DNA of 64,000 nt from an uncultured Corynebacterium sp. (GCF_946222985.1 NZ_CAMIFY010000005.1:16581-80580), one strand, 5' to 3'; positions 18,592 to 28,376 are shown, counted from the stretch's first letter. Notes: generated by a model from the sequence alone, not told the origin. Program-made: numbers and translations.

Positions 18592-19068
18592 TCAGCGCAC
18601 CACGATTCCGTCGGAATCGGCGTAGACCATGTCGCCGGGAACGAAATCGACGCCGCCGAAGCTGACGACGACGTCGCGCTCGCCGGAACCGGTCTTCGTC
18701 GACTTGCGGGGATTGGTGCCCAGGGCCTTGCAGCCGAAATCCATCTCGCCGATGAGCTTCGAATCGCGCACCGCGCCGTGGACGATGACGCCGGCCCACC
18801 CGTGGTCGCGGCCCAGGGCGGCGATGACGTCGCCGACCAGCGCGGTGTGCAGGGACCCGGCGCCCTCGATGACCAGGACGCCGCCATCGTTGTCCTCCGA
18901 CAGCACCGCCTTGAGCAGCGCGTTGTCCTGGAAGCACTTCACCGTGGAGATGCGTCCGCAGAATTCGCGTCGGCCGCCCAGGTCGCGGAACTGCGTGTCG
19001 CAGCTGCGGACGTGCGTGCCGATCTCGTCGACCAGGTCGGCGGTGGGAATGAACTGGCTGTCGCCCAT
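18592..19068 (-). CDS. rraA: RraA-family protein (RNase E regulator / aldolase-like)
   Basis: The 158-residue sequence matches the RraA family: TADLVDEIGTHVRSCDTQFRDLGGR at the start, VLVIEGAGSLHTALVGDVIA, GWAGVIVHGAVRDSKLI and a GTNPRKSTKTGSGERDVVV segment. In E. coli RraA binds RNase E and inhibits it; many homologues instead act as 4-hydroxy-4-methyl-2-oxoglutarate aldolases, and annotation as RraA reflects overall similarity. AGGAGG lies 6 bp before the ATG. It is the first gene of a small operon with the VOC and GH25 ORFs and is divergent from secA2. Confidence 0.85.
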   Translation of the reverse strand: MGDSQFIPTADLVDEIGTHVRSCDTQFRDLGGRREFCGRISTVKCFQDNALLKAVLSEDNDGGVLVIEGAGSLHTALVGDVIAALGRDHGWAGVIVHGAVRDSKLIGEMDFGCKALGTNPRKSTKTGSGERDVVVSFGGVDFVPGDMVYADSDGIVVR

Positions 19069-19325
19069 GGCGGCCTCCTGTTTGTCGTGGCGTGGTCGTG
19101 GGATTGGTCGTGGTTCGATAATGGCCGGCGCGGGCCGCGCATCGCGGAAGCTCTGCGACGACCGACGCCCGAATCGTTTCCCCCAACATTGCCAGACGGC
19201 GCGAATCGTGGCGTGCGTTAGGCTGGATCGTCGTAAAGGCCCGTGGACGAGGTCGACGGCGACCCCGGAAGATTCGGGCCACCGGGGCGTCCGCTGCGGG
19301 CGCGGCCGAGCGGATGGAGGCACAC

Positions 19326-21602
19326 GTGGCGGGCATGAACTGGTTCTGGAAGGCGCTCGGGGGCAAGCAGGGGCGCGATCAGAAGCGCAGCGTCTCGCTC
19401 GTCGCGCGGGCCTCGGAACTCGAACCGCAGCTGCGGGAGCTTTCCGACGCCGACCTGGCCGACCGCGCCCGATCACAGCGCGACGACGCCACCGAATTGT
19501 TGGCCTGCCTGCGCGAGGTCGCCGACCGCTCCATCGGCCTGCGCCCGTTCGACGTCCAGCTCCAGGGCGCGCTGCGGTTGCTCGAGGGCGACGTCGTCGA
19601 GATGGCCACCGGCGAGGGCAAGACGCTGTCCGGCGCCCTGGCCGCCGCCGGTTTCGCGCTGCGCGGCGAGCGCGTCCATTCGGTGACGGTCAACTCGTAT
19701 CTCGCCGGCCGCGATGCCGAGTGGATGGGGCCGCTGTTCGATTTCCTGGGGCTGACGGTCGCGGCGATCGGCGAGACCGACGACTCCGACGCCCGTCGCG
19801 CCGCCTACGCCTCCGACGTCGTCTTCGTCGCCGTCAACGAGCTCGGCTTCGACGTCCTGCGCGACCGGTGCGCGATTTCGCTCGACGAGCGCGTGCGGCA
19901 GCCGGCGCGGGTGGCGATCATCGACGAGGCCGATTCCGTCCTCGTCGACGAGGCCCTCGTGCCGTTGGTGCTGGCGGGGTCGGCGCCGGGGGAGGCGCCC
20001 ACCGGCCGCATCACCGACATCGTCCGCCGCCTGGTCAAGGGCGAAGACTTCACCGTCGATGCCGGGCGGCGCAACGTGTTCCTCACCGACACCGGGGCGG
20101 CCCGCGTCGAGCGGCTGCTGGGCATCGATTCGCTTTACGACGAGGACGATGTCGCCTCCACCCTCGTCCACGTCAACGTCGCGCTGCACGCCCGCGAACT
20201 CCTGCGCCGCGACGTCGATTACATCGTGCGCGACGGCAAGGTGGCGCTCGTCGATTCGTCGCGCGGCCGCATCGCCGATCTTCAGCGCTGGCCCGACGGC
20301 CTGCAGGCCGCGGTCGAGGCGAAGGAGGGGCTGGCGGTCTCCGGCGGCGGTCGCGTGCTCGACACCCTGACCATCCAGCAGCTCGTCGGCGGCTACGAGA
20401 CCACCTGCGGCATGACCGGCACCGCCGTGGCGGCCGGCGACCAGTTCCGCGAGTTCTACGGAATGCGGGTGTCGGTGGTCGAACCCAACGAGCCCTGCGT
20501 GCGCATCGACGAGCCCGACCGCGTCTACGCCACAGGCGACGACGCCTTCGACGCCGCGGTCGACGAGGTCGTCGAGGTCCACGGCACCCGGCGGCCGGTG
20601 CTGGTGGGCACCCGCGACGTCGCCGAATCGGAGCGGTTGGCCGCGGCGCTGGCCGACCGCGGCATCGACGCCGCGGTGCTCAACGCCAAGAACGACGAGG
20701 CGGAGGCCGCGGTCATCGCCGAAGCCGGCGCTCCCGGCCGGGTGACGGTGTCGACGCAGATGGCCGGCCGCGGCACGGACATCCGGTTGGGCGGCGCCGA
20801 CGAGGCGGACCACGACGAGGTCGTCGAACTCGGCGGCCTGTGCGTCATCGGCCTGTCCCGGCACCGCACCGGGCGCCTGGACGGGCAGCTTCGGGGCCGC
20901 GCGGGACGCCAGGGCGACCCGGGCTCCAGCGTCTTCTTCGTCGCGCTCGACGACGACATGGTCGTCGAAGGCGGCGCGGGCGAGGAACTCACCGTCACGC
21001 CCGACGTCGACGGCCGCATCCACGATCCGAAGGCCGCGGCCCACGTCGACCGGGCCCAGCGGGTCACCGAGGCGACGATGCTGTCCATCCACGCCACGAC
21101 GTGGAAGTACAACAAGCTCATCGGCGATCAGCGCGCCATCCTCGACGATCGCCGCGAACGCCTGCTGACGACGGATCTGGCGTGGCGCGAACTGTCCGAG
21201 CGCGAGCCGGACCGGGCGGCCGAGGTGCTCGCGGACGTGCCCGAGGACGTGGCGATCGAGGCCGCCCGCGAAATCGCCCTGCACCATCTCGACATGGGCT
21301 GGTCGGAGCACCTGGCCGACCTCGACGACCTGCGGGAGTCGGTGCACTTGCGGGCGCTGGCGAAGGAAAGCCCCATCGACGAGTTCCATCGCGCGGCGAT
21401 TTCGGCGTTCAAGACGTTGGCGGCCGAGGCCGTCGACGAGGCGGCGTCCAGTTTCCGCGAGGTCTCCATCACCGCCGACGGCGTCGATCTCGACGCCGAG
21501 GGGATGGGCCGGCCGAGCTCGACGTGGACGTACATGGTCAACGACAATCCGCTGGCGGGCGGCGATTCCGTCATCGGTTCGGTGGCCGCTATGTTCCGCT
21601 GA
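19326..21602 (+). CDS. secA2: Accessory Sec translocase ATPase SecA2
   Basis: The 758-residue protein is a SecA motor, shorter than housekeeping SecA (about 850-950) because it lacks the C-terminal zinc/SecB tail and part of the helical domains, as expected for actinobacterial SecA2. Nucleotide motifs are ATGEGKT (Walker A, Lys99), IIDEADSVLVDEA (200-203 DEAD) and QMAGRGTDIRLGG followed by GRAGRQGDPGSS. SecA2 exports a small set of proteins, in corynebacteria and mycobacteria mainly envelope or stress proteins, with the SecYEG channel. GTG at 19326 is chosen because GGAGG precedes it by 5 bp; in-frame ATG codons at 19314 and 19335 are alternatives. It lies upstream of odhI, as in related genomes. 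Confidence 0.93.
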   Translation: MAGMNWFWKALGGKQGRDQKRSVSLVARASELEPQLRELSDADLADRARSQRDDATELLACLREVADRSIGLRPFDVQLQGALRLLEGDVVEMATGEGKTLSGALAAAGFALRGERVHSVTVNSYLAGRDAEWMGPLFDFLGLTVAAIGETDDSDARRAAYASDVVFVAVNELGFDVLRDRCAISLDERVRQPARVAIIDEADSVLVDEALVPLVLAGSAPGEAPTGRITDIVRRLVKGEDFTVDAGRRNVFLTDTGAARVERLLGIDSLYDEDDVASTLVHVNVALHARELLRRDVDYIVRDGKVALVDSSRGRIADLQRWPDGLQAAVEAKEGLAVSGGGRVLDTLTIQQLVGGYETTCGMTGTAVAAGDQFREFYGMRVSVVEPNEPCVRIDEPDRVYATGDDAFDAAVDEVVEVHGTRRPVLVGTRDVAESERLAAALADRGIDAAVLNAKNDEAEAAVIAEAGAPGRVTVSTQMAGRGTDIRLGGADEADHDEVVELGGLCVIGLSRHRTGRLDGQLRGRAGRQGDPGSSVFFVALDDDMVVEGGAGEELTVTPDVDGRIHDPKAAAHVDRAQRVTEATMLSIHATTWKYNKLIGDQRAILDDRRERLLTTDLAWRELSEREPDRAAEVLADVPEDVAIEAAREIALHHLDMGWSEHLADLDDLRESVHLRALAKESPIDEFHRAAISAFKTLAAEAVDEAASSFREVSITADGVDLDAEGMGRPSSTWTYMVNDNPLAGGDSVIGSVAAMFR

Positions 21603-21662
21603 GTCCATGGCCGCGGACGACGCGGGATGGACTAGTCGCCCACGCGGGGTCGGCGGTAAGGC

Positions 21663-21668
21663 TATGAT
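21663..21668 (+). promoter_or_regulatory. Probable -10 box (TATGAT) of odhI
   Basis: TATGAT lies about 45 bp upstream of the odhI start in an AT-rich pocket. No convincing -35 box is seen. The leader ends with the ribosome binding site GGAGGAAG. Confidence 0.5.
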
Positions 21669-21712
21669 TTAGAGCGTTACAGGAAATCGGACGATTATCC
21701 GGAGGAAGTGCA

Positions 21713-22141
21713 ATGACGAACAACACCGGCAAGCCTGAGGCCTCGGTCGAGACCACCTCGGTCTTCCGCGCCGACCTGCTCAAGGAGATGGAATCCGGAG
21801 CCGGTCAGGACCCCGCGGTTCCCGGCGTCGAGGGGCTGCCCGCCGGTTCGGCGCTCCTCGTCGTCAAGCGCGGCCCGAACGCAGGATCGCGATTCCTGCT
21901 CGACCAGCCGGTCACCACCGCCGGCCGCCACCCCGACAGCGACATTTTCCTCGACGACGTCACGGTTTCCCGTCGTCATGCGGAGTTCCGCATCGAGGGC
22001 GAGAAGTTCGAGGTCGTCGACGTGGGATCGCTCAACGGCACCTACGTCAACCGCGAGCCGAAGAATTCGGCCGACCTGTCCAACGGCGACGAGGTCCAGA
22101 TCGGCAAGTTCCGCCTGGTTTTCCTCACCGCCCCGAAGTGA
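21713..22141 (+). CDS. odhI: Oxoglutarate dehydrogenase inhibitor OdhI (GarA)
   Basis: This 142-residue FHA protein regulates carbon flow at 2-oxoglutarate. Unphosphorylated OdhI binds and inhibits the E1 subunit of the 2-oxoglutarate dehydrogenase complex, and phosphorylation by PknG or other kinases relieves this. The N-terminal kinase motif ETTSVF is intact, with Thr14 and Thr15 at exactly the positions known from C. glutamicum OdhI. The FHA domain (about 46-140) has GRHPDSDI, the VSRRHAEF core and GSLNGTYVN, the residues that bind phosphothreonine. It has its own -10 box and a strong GGAGGAAG site. ftsR follows after 24 bp. Confidence 0.96.
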   Translation: MTNNTGKPEASVETTSVFRADLLKEMESGAGQDPAVPGVEGLPAGSALLVVKRGPNAGSRFLLDQPVTTAGRHPDSDIFLDDVTVSRRHAEFRIEGEKFEVVDVGSLNGTYVNREPKNSADLSNGDEVQIGKFRLVFLTAPK

Positions 22142-22165
22142 TCCCCGTCAGGAAGTAGTCCCGTT

Positions 22166-22912
22166 GTGGCAGCCGTCCCAGCTTCCGCCCCCGACTCCGG
22201 CAGCGCCTCCCCGCGGACCCGTTCCGCGGGGAAGATGTCCATCGGCGCCGTGCTCGCGGAACTCCAGCAGGAGTTCCCCGACGTCACGGTGTCGAAGATC
22301 CGCTTCCTCGAGTCCGAGGGCCTGATTTCGCCGTCCCGCAGCCAGTCCGGGTACCGGCGATTCGCCCAATCCGACGTCGATCGTCTCCGCTACATCCTCA
22401 CCGTCCAGCGCGACAACTACCTGCCGCTGAAGGTGATCAAGGAGCAGTTGGACGACATCGACGCGGGAAACGCCGCCGTCGGCGACGGTCTGGCGTCGGT
22501 GACGCCGTTGGTGACCCCGGACCAGTTCCGGGACTCCGCCGTCGTCTACCTGACGCGCGCGGAGTTGGCGGAGCGCGCCGGCATCGACGAGGAGTTCATC
22601 GGCGGCCTGGTGCGTGCGCGCCTGCTGTCGCCGGATGCGATGGATTGTTTCGACGGCGATGATCTGGCCGTTGCCACCACCGCCGGGAAGCTGCGCGAGT
22701 TCGGTCTGGACGCCCGTCACATGAAGACGGTGCGCACGGCGGCGGCCCGCGAGGCCGACCTCGTCGGTCAGGCCGCCGCCCCCATGGCGCGGTCGAAGGG
22801 CGACGACGCCCGCCAGAAGGCGGAGGAGATGGCCCGCGAGATGACCGCATTGCTGGTGACCCTGCACGGCACCCTGGTCAAGCGCCAGGTCAACGACGAC
22901 CTCGGTCGCTGA
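22166..22912 (+). CDS. ftsR: MerR-type regulator FtsR
   Basis: The 248-residue protein has an N-terminal MerR winged helix (about 24-95; VSKIRFLESEGLISPSRSQSGYRRF) followed by a dimerisation helix and a C-terminal domain ending in a long helix. In C. glutamicum FtsR, encoded directly after odhI, activates ftsZ and so affects cell division; position and sequence support orthology. The M. tuberculosis counterpart is the Rv1828-type regulator. GTG is the start, preceded by AGGAAG. It probably acts on promoters with AAGTT/AAGCTT-type inverted repeats such as the one before the second MerR gene at 23723-23747, but that is inference. Confidence 0.88.
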   Translation: MAAVPASAPDSGSASPRTRSAGKMSIGAVLAELQQEFPDVTVSKIRFLESEGLISPSRSQSGYRRFAQSDVDRLRYILTVQRDNYLPLKVIKEQLDDIDAGNAAVGDGLASVTPLVTPDQFRDSAVVYLTRAELAERAGIDEEFIGGLVRARLLSPDAMDCFDGDDLAVATTAGKLREFGLDARHMKTVRTAAAREADLVGQAAAPMARSKGDDARQKAEEMAREMTALLVTLHGTLVKRQVNDDLGR

Positions 22913-22925
22913 GTCGGGGCGTCGG

Positions 22926-23477
22926 ATGGACGAGTTCATTCGGGTCGAGTCCCGCGGCATCCTCGTGCACGAGCCGGAGGATCATCCGGTGCTGTTGTTG
23001 TCGTGGGCCGAGCGCGGTCGCGTCGTTCCGGTGTGGATCGGTGCGGCCGAGGCCGCCTTCCTCGCCGCGCGCGAGGCCGGCATGACGCAGAATCGCCCGT
23101 CGGCGCAGGACGTCATCGTCGAGATGGCGGAGAGCACCGGCAATTCGATCGAGCGCGCCGAGATCACCGCGTTCCATGAGGGCGTGTTCCTCGCGTCGCT
23201 GGTTCTCAGCGACGGGGGCCGGGTCGATTGCCGGGTCTCCGACGCCATCGCGGTGTGCGAGATCGCCGAGGCCCCGATCGTGGTGGCCCGCGAGTTGCTG
23301 GAGGCCACGTCGGTGCCCGCCGGTTCTCTTTTCGACGATGGCGTGGATGGCCCGGCGGCCGCGGAAGAGGAGTCGGTGGAGGAATTCGCGCGTTTCCTCG
23401 ACGAGATCGACGCGGGGGATTTCCTCGGTTCCGAGGATGGGGACGATGAGGACGGGAAGGGGAACCCGACGACGTAA
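22926..23477 (+). CDS. Bifunctional nuclease (BFN/DUF151) domain protein
   Basis: The 183-residue protein has a BFN/DUF151 domain (about 1-140), recognised by HPVLLLSWAERGRVVPVWIGAAEAAF near the start and VDCRVSDAIAVCEIAEAPIVVA later, and an acidic low-complexity tail. Members have been reported as DNases/RNases in plants and Thermotoga, but the bacterial role is unclear. It starts 13 bp after ftsR and belongs to the conserved odhI-ftsR-BFN-MerR block of actinobacteria. Confidence 0.82.
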   Translation: MDEFIRVESRGILVHEPEDHPVLLLSWAERGRVVPVWIGAAEAAFLAAREAGMTQNRPSAQDVIVEMAESTGNSIERAEITAFHEGVFLASLVLSDGGRVDCRVSDAIAVCEIAEAPIVVARELLEATSVPAGSLFDDGVDGPAAAEEESVEEFARFLDEIDAGDFLGSEDGDDEDGKGNPTT

Positions 23478-23722
23478 GTCGCGTTCGTTCGTCCGAGATG
23501 CGCGCCCGCATGGGTGCGCGCGCATATGGGTGCCGTGGTGGCGGGAATGGATTCCGGATCACCGCGGCGCCCATTTTTTGTGCTCGCCTGAGGCCTCTTG
23601 TGGCTGGTGTGACTGGAGTGGTTACCCCCATCACCCCCGAACGCTGATCCTTGACTCGAGCGGCAAAGGTCCATGTCGTGATCGGGGTAGGGGGCGTGAC
23701 CTGCACCGTTGTAATTCCAAAA

Positions 23723-23747
23723 CTCTAAAGTTCAACTTAAGCTTGAG
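23723..23747 (+). promoter_or_regulatory. Putative MerR operator with inverted AAGTT/AAGCTT boxes
   Basis: The stretch includes the perfect inverted repeat AAGTTCAACTT (23728-23738) overlapping CTTAAG and AAGCTT palindromes, flanked by CTC and GAG. It lies 28 bp upstream of the -35 box of a MerR gene, so autoregulation or control by FtsR is likely. Confidence 0.5.
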
Positions 23748-23774
23748 GCTGGCGGCGTGTCGGCCGTGAAGCTG

Positions 23775-23803
23775 TTGACACTCCCTTACCCTTGGCGAAA
23801 GAT
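23775..23803 (+). promoter_or_regulatory. Promoter of second MerR gene (TTGACA)
   Basis: A perfect -35 TTGACA (23775-23780) is followed after 17 bp by AAAGAT. The start codon lies 38 bp further on. Confidence 0.55.
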
Positions 23804-23841
23804 GAACGACATCAGTGGAACTACCAGGGGAGAACACGAAC

Positions 23842-24423
<582 letters not shown>

Positions 24424-24477
24424 ACCGGAGCGGCGCCGCACACGCCGTAGCGCCGACTCCGTCGCTGAAACCCGATC

Positions 24478-24511
24478 CAACGCGCCCCGCATCTCCCCGC
24501 GGGGCGCGTTG
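24478..24511. terminator. Bidirectional terminator hairpin
   Basis: A perfect 13-bp inverted repeat (24478-24490 and 24499-24511) with an 8-base loop separates the convergent MerR and VWA genes. Confidence 0.75.
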
Positions 24512-24528
24512 TCGCCTGTCCAGGGCGC

Positions 24529-26205
24529 TTACAGGCCCATGCCCCGGGTCAGTGCCCCGGTGAGGTCGTCGCCGGCCGGGTGGACCGCGCCACCGGTTGC
24601 CTCGGCGAGATCCGCCAGGGCACCGTCGGTGTCGTCGCCGCCGGTGACGACGACGTCGACGCGGACGGGACGATCACCCGACGCGGCCTCCCGCAGGGCC
24701 GCGATGGTCTCGGCGGGATCGTCGTCGGTGGCGTCGGATCCGGAGGTCACCAGCACGACCCGGTTGACCACGCCCGGCACCCATGCGTCGCGGACGTACT
24801 CGTGGGCCGGTCCGATGGACCGCCACAACCACGGTTCGCCGATGGAATCGAGCCGACCGAGGACCTCCTTCGAGCGGTCCTTTGCACCGGGGCCGAAGTA
24901 GACGTTGGGCCGCACGGGGCTCGAGGCCTCCGCGGAGACCGGCGACGAGTAGTTCCACAGCGCGACGCGGCGTCCTTCGCCGTCGATCGCACGGTCGAGC
25001 AGGGGCATCAACGATTCGCGCACCGCGTCGAGGTTCATGTCGGTCGACGTGTCGAGCAGGACCAGCGTCGATCCGGCGGGGGCGACGTCGGCGGCATCGG
25101 CGGGGTCGGCGGGGGAAGTGGGATCGGTCGGCGCGGGCCCGGCACCCGGGGTTCCCGCGGGCGGTTCGGCCATCGGATCGGTGGTCCGGTCCGCGAGGTC
25201 GTCGACGATGGTCCCGGCGGGGCCGTTCAGCGGGGAGTCGGCGGCGGAATCTCCCGCTTCGGAGTCACCGGCGTCGTCGGAGTCATGAACGAAATCGAGG
25301 AACTCGGCCGCGGCGCGGGCGGCGGTTTCGTCGATGGGACCTCCCGAGGTGAAGGCGGCCACGGGAGCCGACAACGACGGGGAGTCGGCGGGGGAGACGA
25401 ACCGGAGTCCCTCGGCGCCGGTTTGGGCGGCCATGTCCACCATCGACTGCGTCGCGGCCACCGCGTCGAAGCCCTCGGCGGTGCCGGCGGCCAGCTGTCC
25501 CATCAGCGCGTCGGAGGTGTACTCGCCGCCGGCGGTGATGCGTTGCTCGGACGCGGCGAGGAGTTCGTCGCCCTCCATCCCGGGTTCCAGGCGCGCGTTG
25601 ACGACGGAGGAGACGACCGCGTCGATTCCACCCGGGGTGGCCACCGTGAAGTCCTCGCGTCCGGCCAGCTCCTCCCAGGCGACGTCGCCGAGCTCTCCGG
25701 CGCGATCCTCGGGCACGGCGATGCCCACCGGCTCGTCGGACAACCGGGCGACGTCCTCGTCGACACCGACCGCACCGATGTCGCGGGCGCGATCGACGAA
25801 GGAGGCGTCGGCGGGCATCCACACCGTCGGCAGCACCGCGCGCGTGCCGCCCGCGGCCGCATCGTCGCCGCCGTCGCCGGAGACCGCGCGCATGTCGTCG
25901 AGGACCTGCTCGGAACCGGAGACCATCAACTGCGGCCGGACGCAATAATCCCGGACGACGGGCCCCGACTCGCCCCACTCGCGGACCTTGTCGCGGGCCG
26001 CGCCGATCACCGACGGATCGGCGCCGACGATGAGGGTCAGGTCGCCCTTGATGCACTCGCCGTCGGCGCCGAGGCCGTCATCGTCGTCGTTGCTCAGCAC
26101 CCACCAGGCCGCGGCCAGCGCGCCGACGAGAATCGCGACCAGCAGAAGAATCAGCGGCCCCTTGGCCACTCGGTAGTTCGGCTGTCCGTCGGCATGCCTG
26201 CCCAT
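24529..26205 (-). CDS. Membrane-anchored solute-binding-like / VWA domain protein
   Basis: The 558-residue protein has one N-terminal membrane anchor (about 17-37, LILLLVAILVGALAAAWWVL), an extracytoplasmic region resembling bacterial solute-binding proteins (about 50-300), a Pro/Asp/Ala linker, and a C-terminal von Willebrand A domain (about 375-555). The VWA metal site reads DTSTD instead of DxSxS, so metal binding may be altered. Proteins with this layout are common in corynebacteria and uncharacterised. AGGAGT precedes the ATG. It ends an apparent operon with the two CNNM proteins and the putative glycosylase, 63 bp behind the latter. Confidence 0.75.
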   Translation of the reverse strand: MGRHADGQPNYRVAKGPLILLLVAILVGALAAAWWVLSNDDDDGLGADGECIKGDLTLIVGADPSVIGAARDKVREWGESGPVVRDYCVRPQLMVSGSEQVLDDMRAVSGDGGDDAAAGGTRAVLPTVWMPADASFVDRARDIGAVGVDEDVARLSDEPVGIAVPEDRAGELGDVAWEELAGREDFTVATPGGIDAVVSSVVNARLEPGMEGDELLAASEQRITAGGEYTSDALMGQLAAGTAEGFDAVAATQSMVDMAAQTGAEGLRFVSPADSPSLSAPVAAFTSGGPIDETAARAAAEFLDFVHDSDDAGDSEAGDSAADSPLNGPAGTIVDDLADRTTDPMAEPPAGTPGAGPAPTDPTSPADPADAADVAPAGSTLVLLDTSTDMNLDAVRESLMPLLDRAIDGEGRRVALWNYSSPVSAEASSPVRPNVYFGPGAKDRSKEVLGRLDSIGEPWLWRSIGPAHEYVRDAWVPGVVNRVVLVTSGSDATDDDPAETIAALREAASGDRPVRVDVVVTGGDDTDGALADLAEATGGAVHPAGDDLTGALTRGMGL

Positions 26206-26268
26206 GGGCCTTCAACTCCTCTTGCGACGCGTCCGCGATGGTGAGCGATGGGTGTGTCGTGACCCACC

Positions 26269-27159
26269 TTAACCGGCGAACGGCCGCGCGAGCCGGACCA
26301 ACGCGGCGCGCATCGGCCGGGCGCGTTCGGCCAGCTCCCGTTGCCGTGCGACGTAAGCGGCCTTGCCCTCCGGGGTTTCGATCCGCACCGGCGCGAAACC
26401 GTGGTCGCGCAGGTCGTAGGGGGAGGCCTCCATGTCCAACCTGCGGACGTCGCGGGCGAGTTCGAAAGCGTCGAGCACGAGTTCGCCGGGTACCACCGGC
26501 GACAGCTTCGTCGCCCACTTGTAGAGGTCCATGTTGGCGTGCAGGCATCCGCCCTGCTCGCAGGCCGGCTGCGTCTCCCGGGTCGGTCGGCCCTCGTTGA
26601 GGGGGCGCGCGTCGGGAGTGAAGAACCGGAAGGCGTCGTAATGAGTGCAGCGGACCCGGTGCCCGTCGACGACCTCGTCGGTGCCCGCCCGGCCCAATCG
26701 CAGCGGCACGGGGTGGCGGGTGTCGTCGGCCCGGTAGACCATCGCCCACTCGTGGAGACCGAAGCAATCGAAGCGGGCCTCGTTGCCCATGGTGGCCGAC
26801 AACAGGTCGGCGACGTATCCGAAGGACCCGCCGCGGCGATCGCGCAACGCGGCGACGTCGAGGCGGGCGACGCCGTCGTCGTCGACGCGGTAGTGCTTCA
26901 GGTGCGCGACGTGCTCGGCGGCGCGGGGATCGTCGGCGCCGGCCAGGGGCAGCCCGGCGCCGGGGGACCAGCGGCGCAGCATCCCGGGGCGCACCGGGTA
27001 GTACTCGAAGAGGAAATCCCACACCGGATGCGCGATGCCGCGCGAGCGCCGGTCGAGGTGATCGGCGCAGAGGTCGTCTGCCCGGCGGGCGTGCGCCTCA
27101 GCGCGGGGCAGCCATTCGTCGAGGGGAAGGGGGCTCTGGGCCCCGAGGTCGGCGGTCAT
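26269..27159 (-). CDS. Conserved protein annotated as 3-methyladenine DNA glycosylase
   Basis: The 296-residue protein matches an actinobacterial family often labelled 3-methyladenine DNA glycosylase. Recognisable parts are HPVWDFLFEYYPVRPGMLRRWSPGAG, a central GLHEWAMVY, and QGGCLHANMDLYKWATKLSP. No helix-hairpin-helix or AAG-type active site is visible, so the enzymatic label is weak; I only support the family. Its ATG overlaps the stop of the preceding CNNM gene (ATGA), which places it in that operon. Confidence 0.6.
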   Translation of the reverse strand: MTADLGAQSPLPLDEWLPRAEAHARRADDLCADHLDRRSRGIAHPVWDFLFEYYPVRPGMLRRWSPGAGLPLAGADDPRAAEHVAHLKHYRVDDDGVARLDVAALRDRRGGSFGYVADLLSATMGNEARFDCFGLHEWAMVYRADDTRHPVPLRLGRAGTDEVVDGHRVRCTHYDAFRFFTPDARPLNEGRPTRETQPACEQGGCLHANMDLYKWATKLSPVVPGELVLDAFELARDVRRLDMEASPYDLRDHGFAPVRIETPEGKAAYVARQRELAERARPMRAALVRLARPFAG

Positions 27160-28376
27160 GCGCCGCCCCCGGTGCCCGGGCCCCGGTCATGCGGGGAGTC
27201 GGGCGTCGGCTTCGGGCGGCCGGCGCGTGCGGCGGCCCGCACGGCGGCGGTCTTGACCTGCAGCGCCTTGGCCGCCGTGCCGTGGGCCGTGGTCCGCCCG
27301 GGGCGGATATCGGTGGCGGTGGCGCCGGCGGAGGTCTCGTGGGTCCAGTCGCGGACGACGCCGATGTGTTCCTCGATGAGGTCCTCCAGGGTGACCACGC
27401 CGACCGGGCGGCCGTCGTCCAGGGCCAGCGCCATGTGGGCCGACCGGCGGCGCATCTCGCGCATCGTCGCGTCGATGCGGCCGTCGACGTCGACGGAGAT
27501 CAGCTCGCGCACCTCGTTTTCCGGCACCGTCGTCTCCGGGCCCGAACCCGGATCCAGCACGCGGTCGAGCACGTCCTTGACGTGGATGTAGCCGTGATAC
27601 TCGCCGGAGGCGTCCCGGACCGGGAAGCGGGAGAACCCAGTTTCGGTCACCGCCGCCTCCAAGTCGCCGACCGTCGGCGGAACCGGCACGGCCCGGATGT
27701 CCGCCGACGAGATCAGCACCTCGCGCACCGAACGATTCTCCGACGACAGTGCGAGGGTCAGGCGGGAATGCTCTTCGTCGTCAAGCAATCCCTCCTGCTT
27801 CGACTCCGCGATCATCGACGCCAGCTCGTCGGTGTTGACCGTCGCGTCGAGCTCGTCCTTCTGCTCGATGCCGAACCGCCGCAGGGTATGGCGCGCCACC
27901 CAGTTGAAGAACAGCAGCAGCGGCTTGGTCACCCGGTAGAACGCCATGTGCACCGGCGTCAACCACATCGCCATGGTCTCCGGCCCGGCCAACGCGATGT
28001 TCTTGGGCACCATCTCGCCGAGCAGGATGTGCAGGATCGAAATGAACAGCAGCGCGATGGCGAAACTGATCGGGTGCAGCAGCGATTCCGGCACCCCGAC
28101 GGCCGCGAACGGCTCCTCGAGCAGATGCGCGATCGCCGGCTCGGAGACCTTGCCCAGCAACAGCGAACAGATCGTGATGCCCAGCTGCGCCGCGGCGAGC
28201 ATCATCGACAAATGCTCCGTGGCCGCAAGAACCACCTTCGCCCGCTTCCTGCCCTGGGCGATGAGGGCCTCCAACCGGTCGCGCCGAGCCGCGATGAGCG
28301 CGAACTCCGCGCCGACGAAGAAGGCGTTGAACGCCAGCAGCACGACCGTGAGTGAAATGCCGAACCAATCGCCCAT
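27156..28376 (-). CDS. CNNM/CorC-type DUF21-CBS membrane protein (short)
   Basis: The 406-residue protein has a DUF21/CNNM transmembrane domain (about 1-190, with the conserved LGITICSLLLGKVSEPAI and GEMVPKNIALA), then a CBS-domain pair (about 205-330). It lacks the C-terminal CorC/HlyC domain and ends in a basic tail. CNNM-type proteins handle Mg2+ or divalent-cation efflux; hemolysin is an outdated family name. It starts inside the stop codon of its partner gene (TGATG) and overlaps the glycosylase-like gene at its end. A close paralogue is encoded at 56173-57234. Confidence 0.85.
   Translation of the reverse strand: MGDWFGISLTVVLLAFNAFFVGAEFALIAARRDRLEALIAQGRKRAKVVLAATEHLSMMLAAAQLGITICSLLLGKVSEPAIAHLLEEPFAAVGVPESLLHPISFAIALLFISILHILLGEMVPKNIALAGPETMAMWLTPVHMAFYRVTKPLLLFFNWVARHTLRRFGIEQKDELDATVNTDELASMIAESKQEGLLDDEEHSRLTLALSSENRSVREVLISSADIRAVPVPPTVGDLEAAVTETGFSRFPVRDASGEYHGYIHVKDVLDRVLDPGSGPETTVPENEVRELISVDVDGRIDATMREMRRRSAHMALALDDGRPVGVVTLEDLIEEHIGVVRDWTHETSAGATATDIRPGRTTAHGTAAKALQVKTAAVRAAARAGRPKPTPDSPHDRGPGTGGGA

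Larger units (their letters stand above)
23478..23841. other. 364-bp regulatory interval before second MerR gene
   Basis: No gene is seen. The right half is AT-rich and contains an array of AAGTT/AAGCTT boxes (23723-23747) and a promoter (23775-23803). The left half shows no structure I can interpret. Confidence 0.6.
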
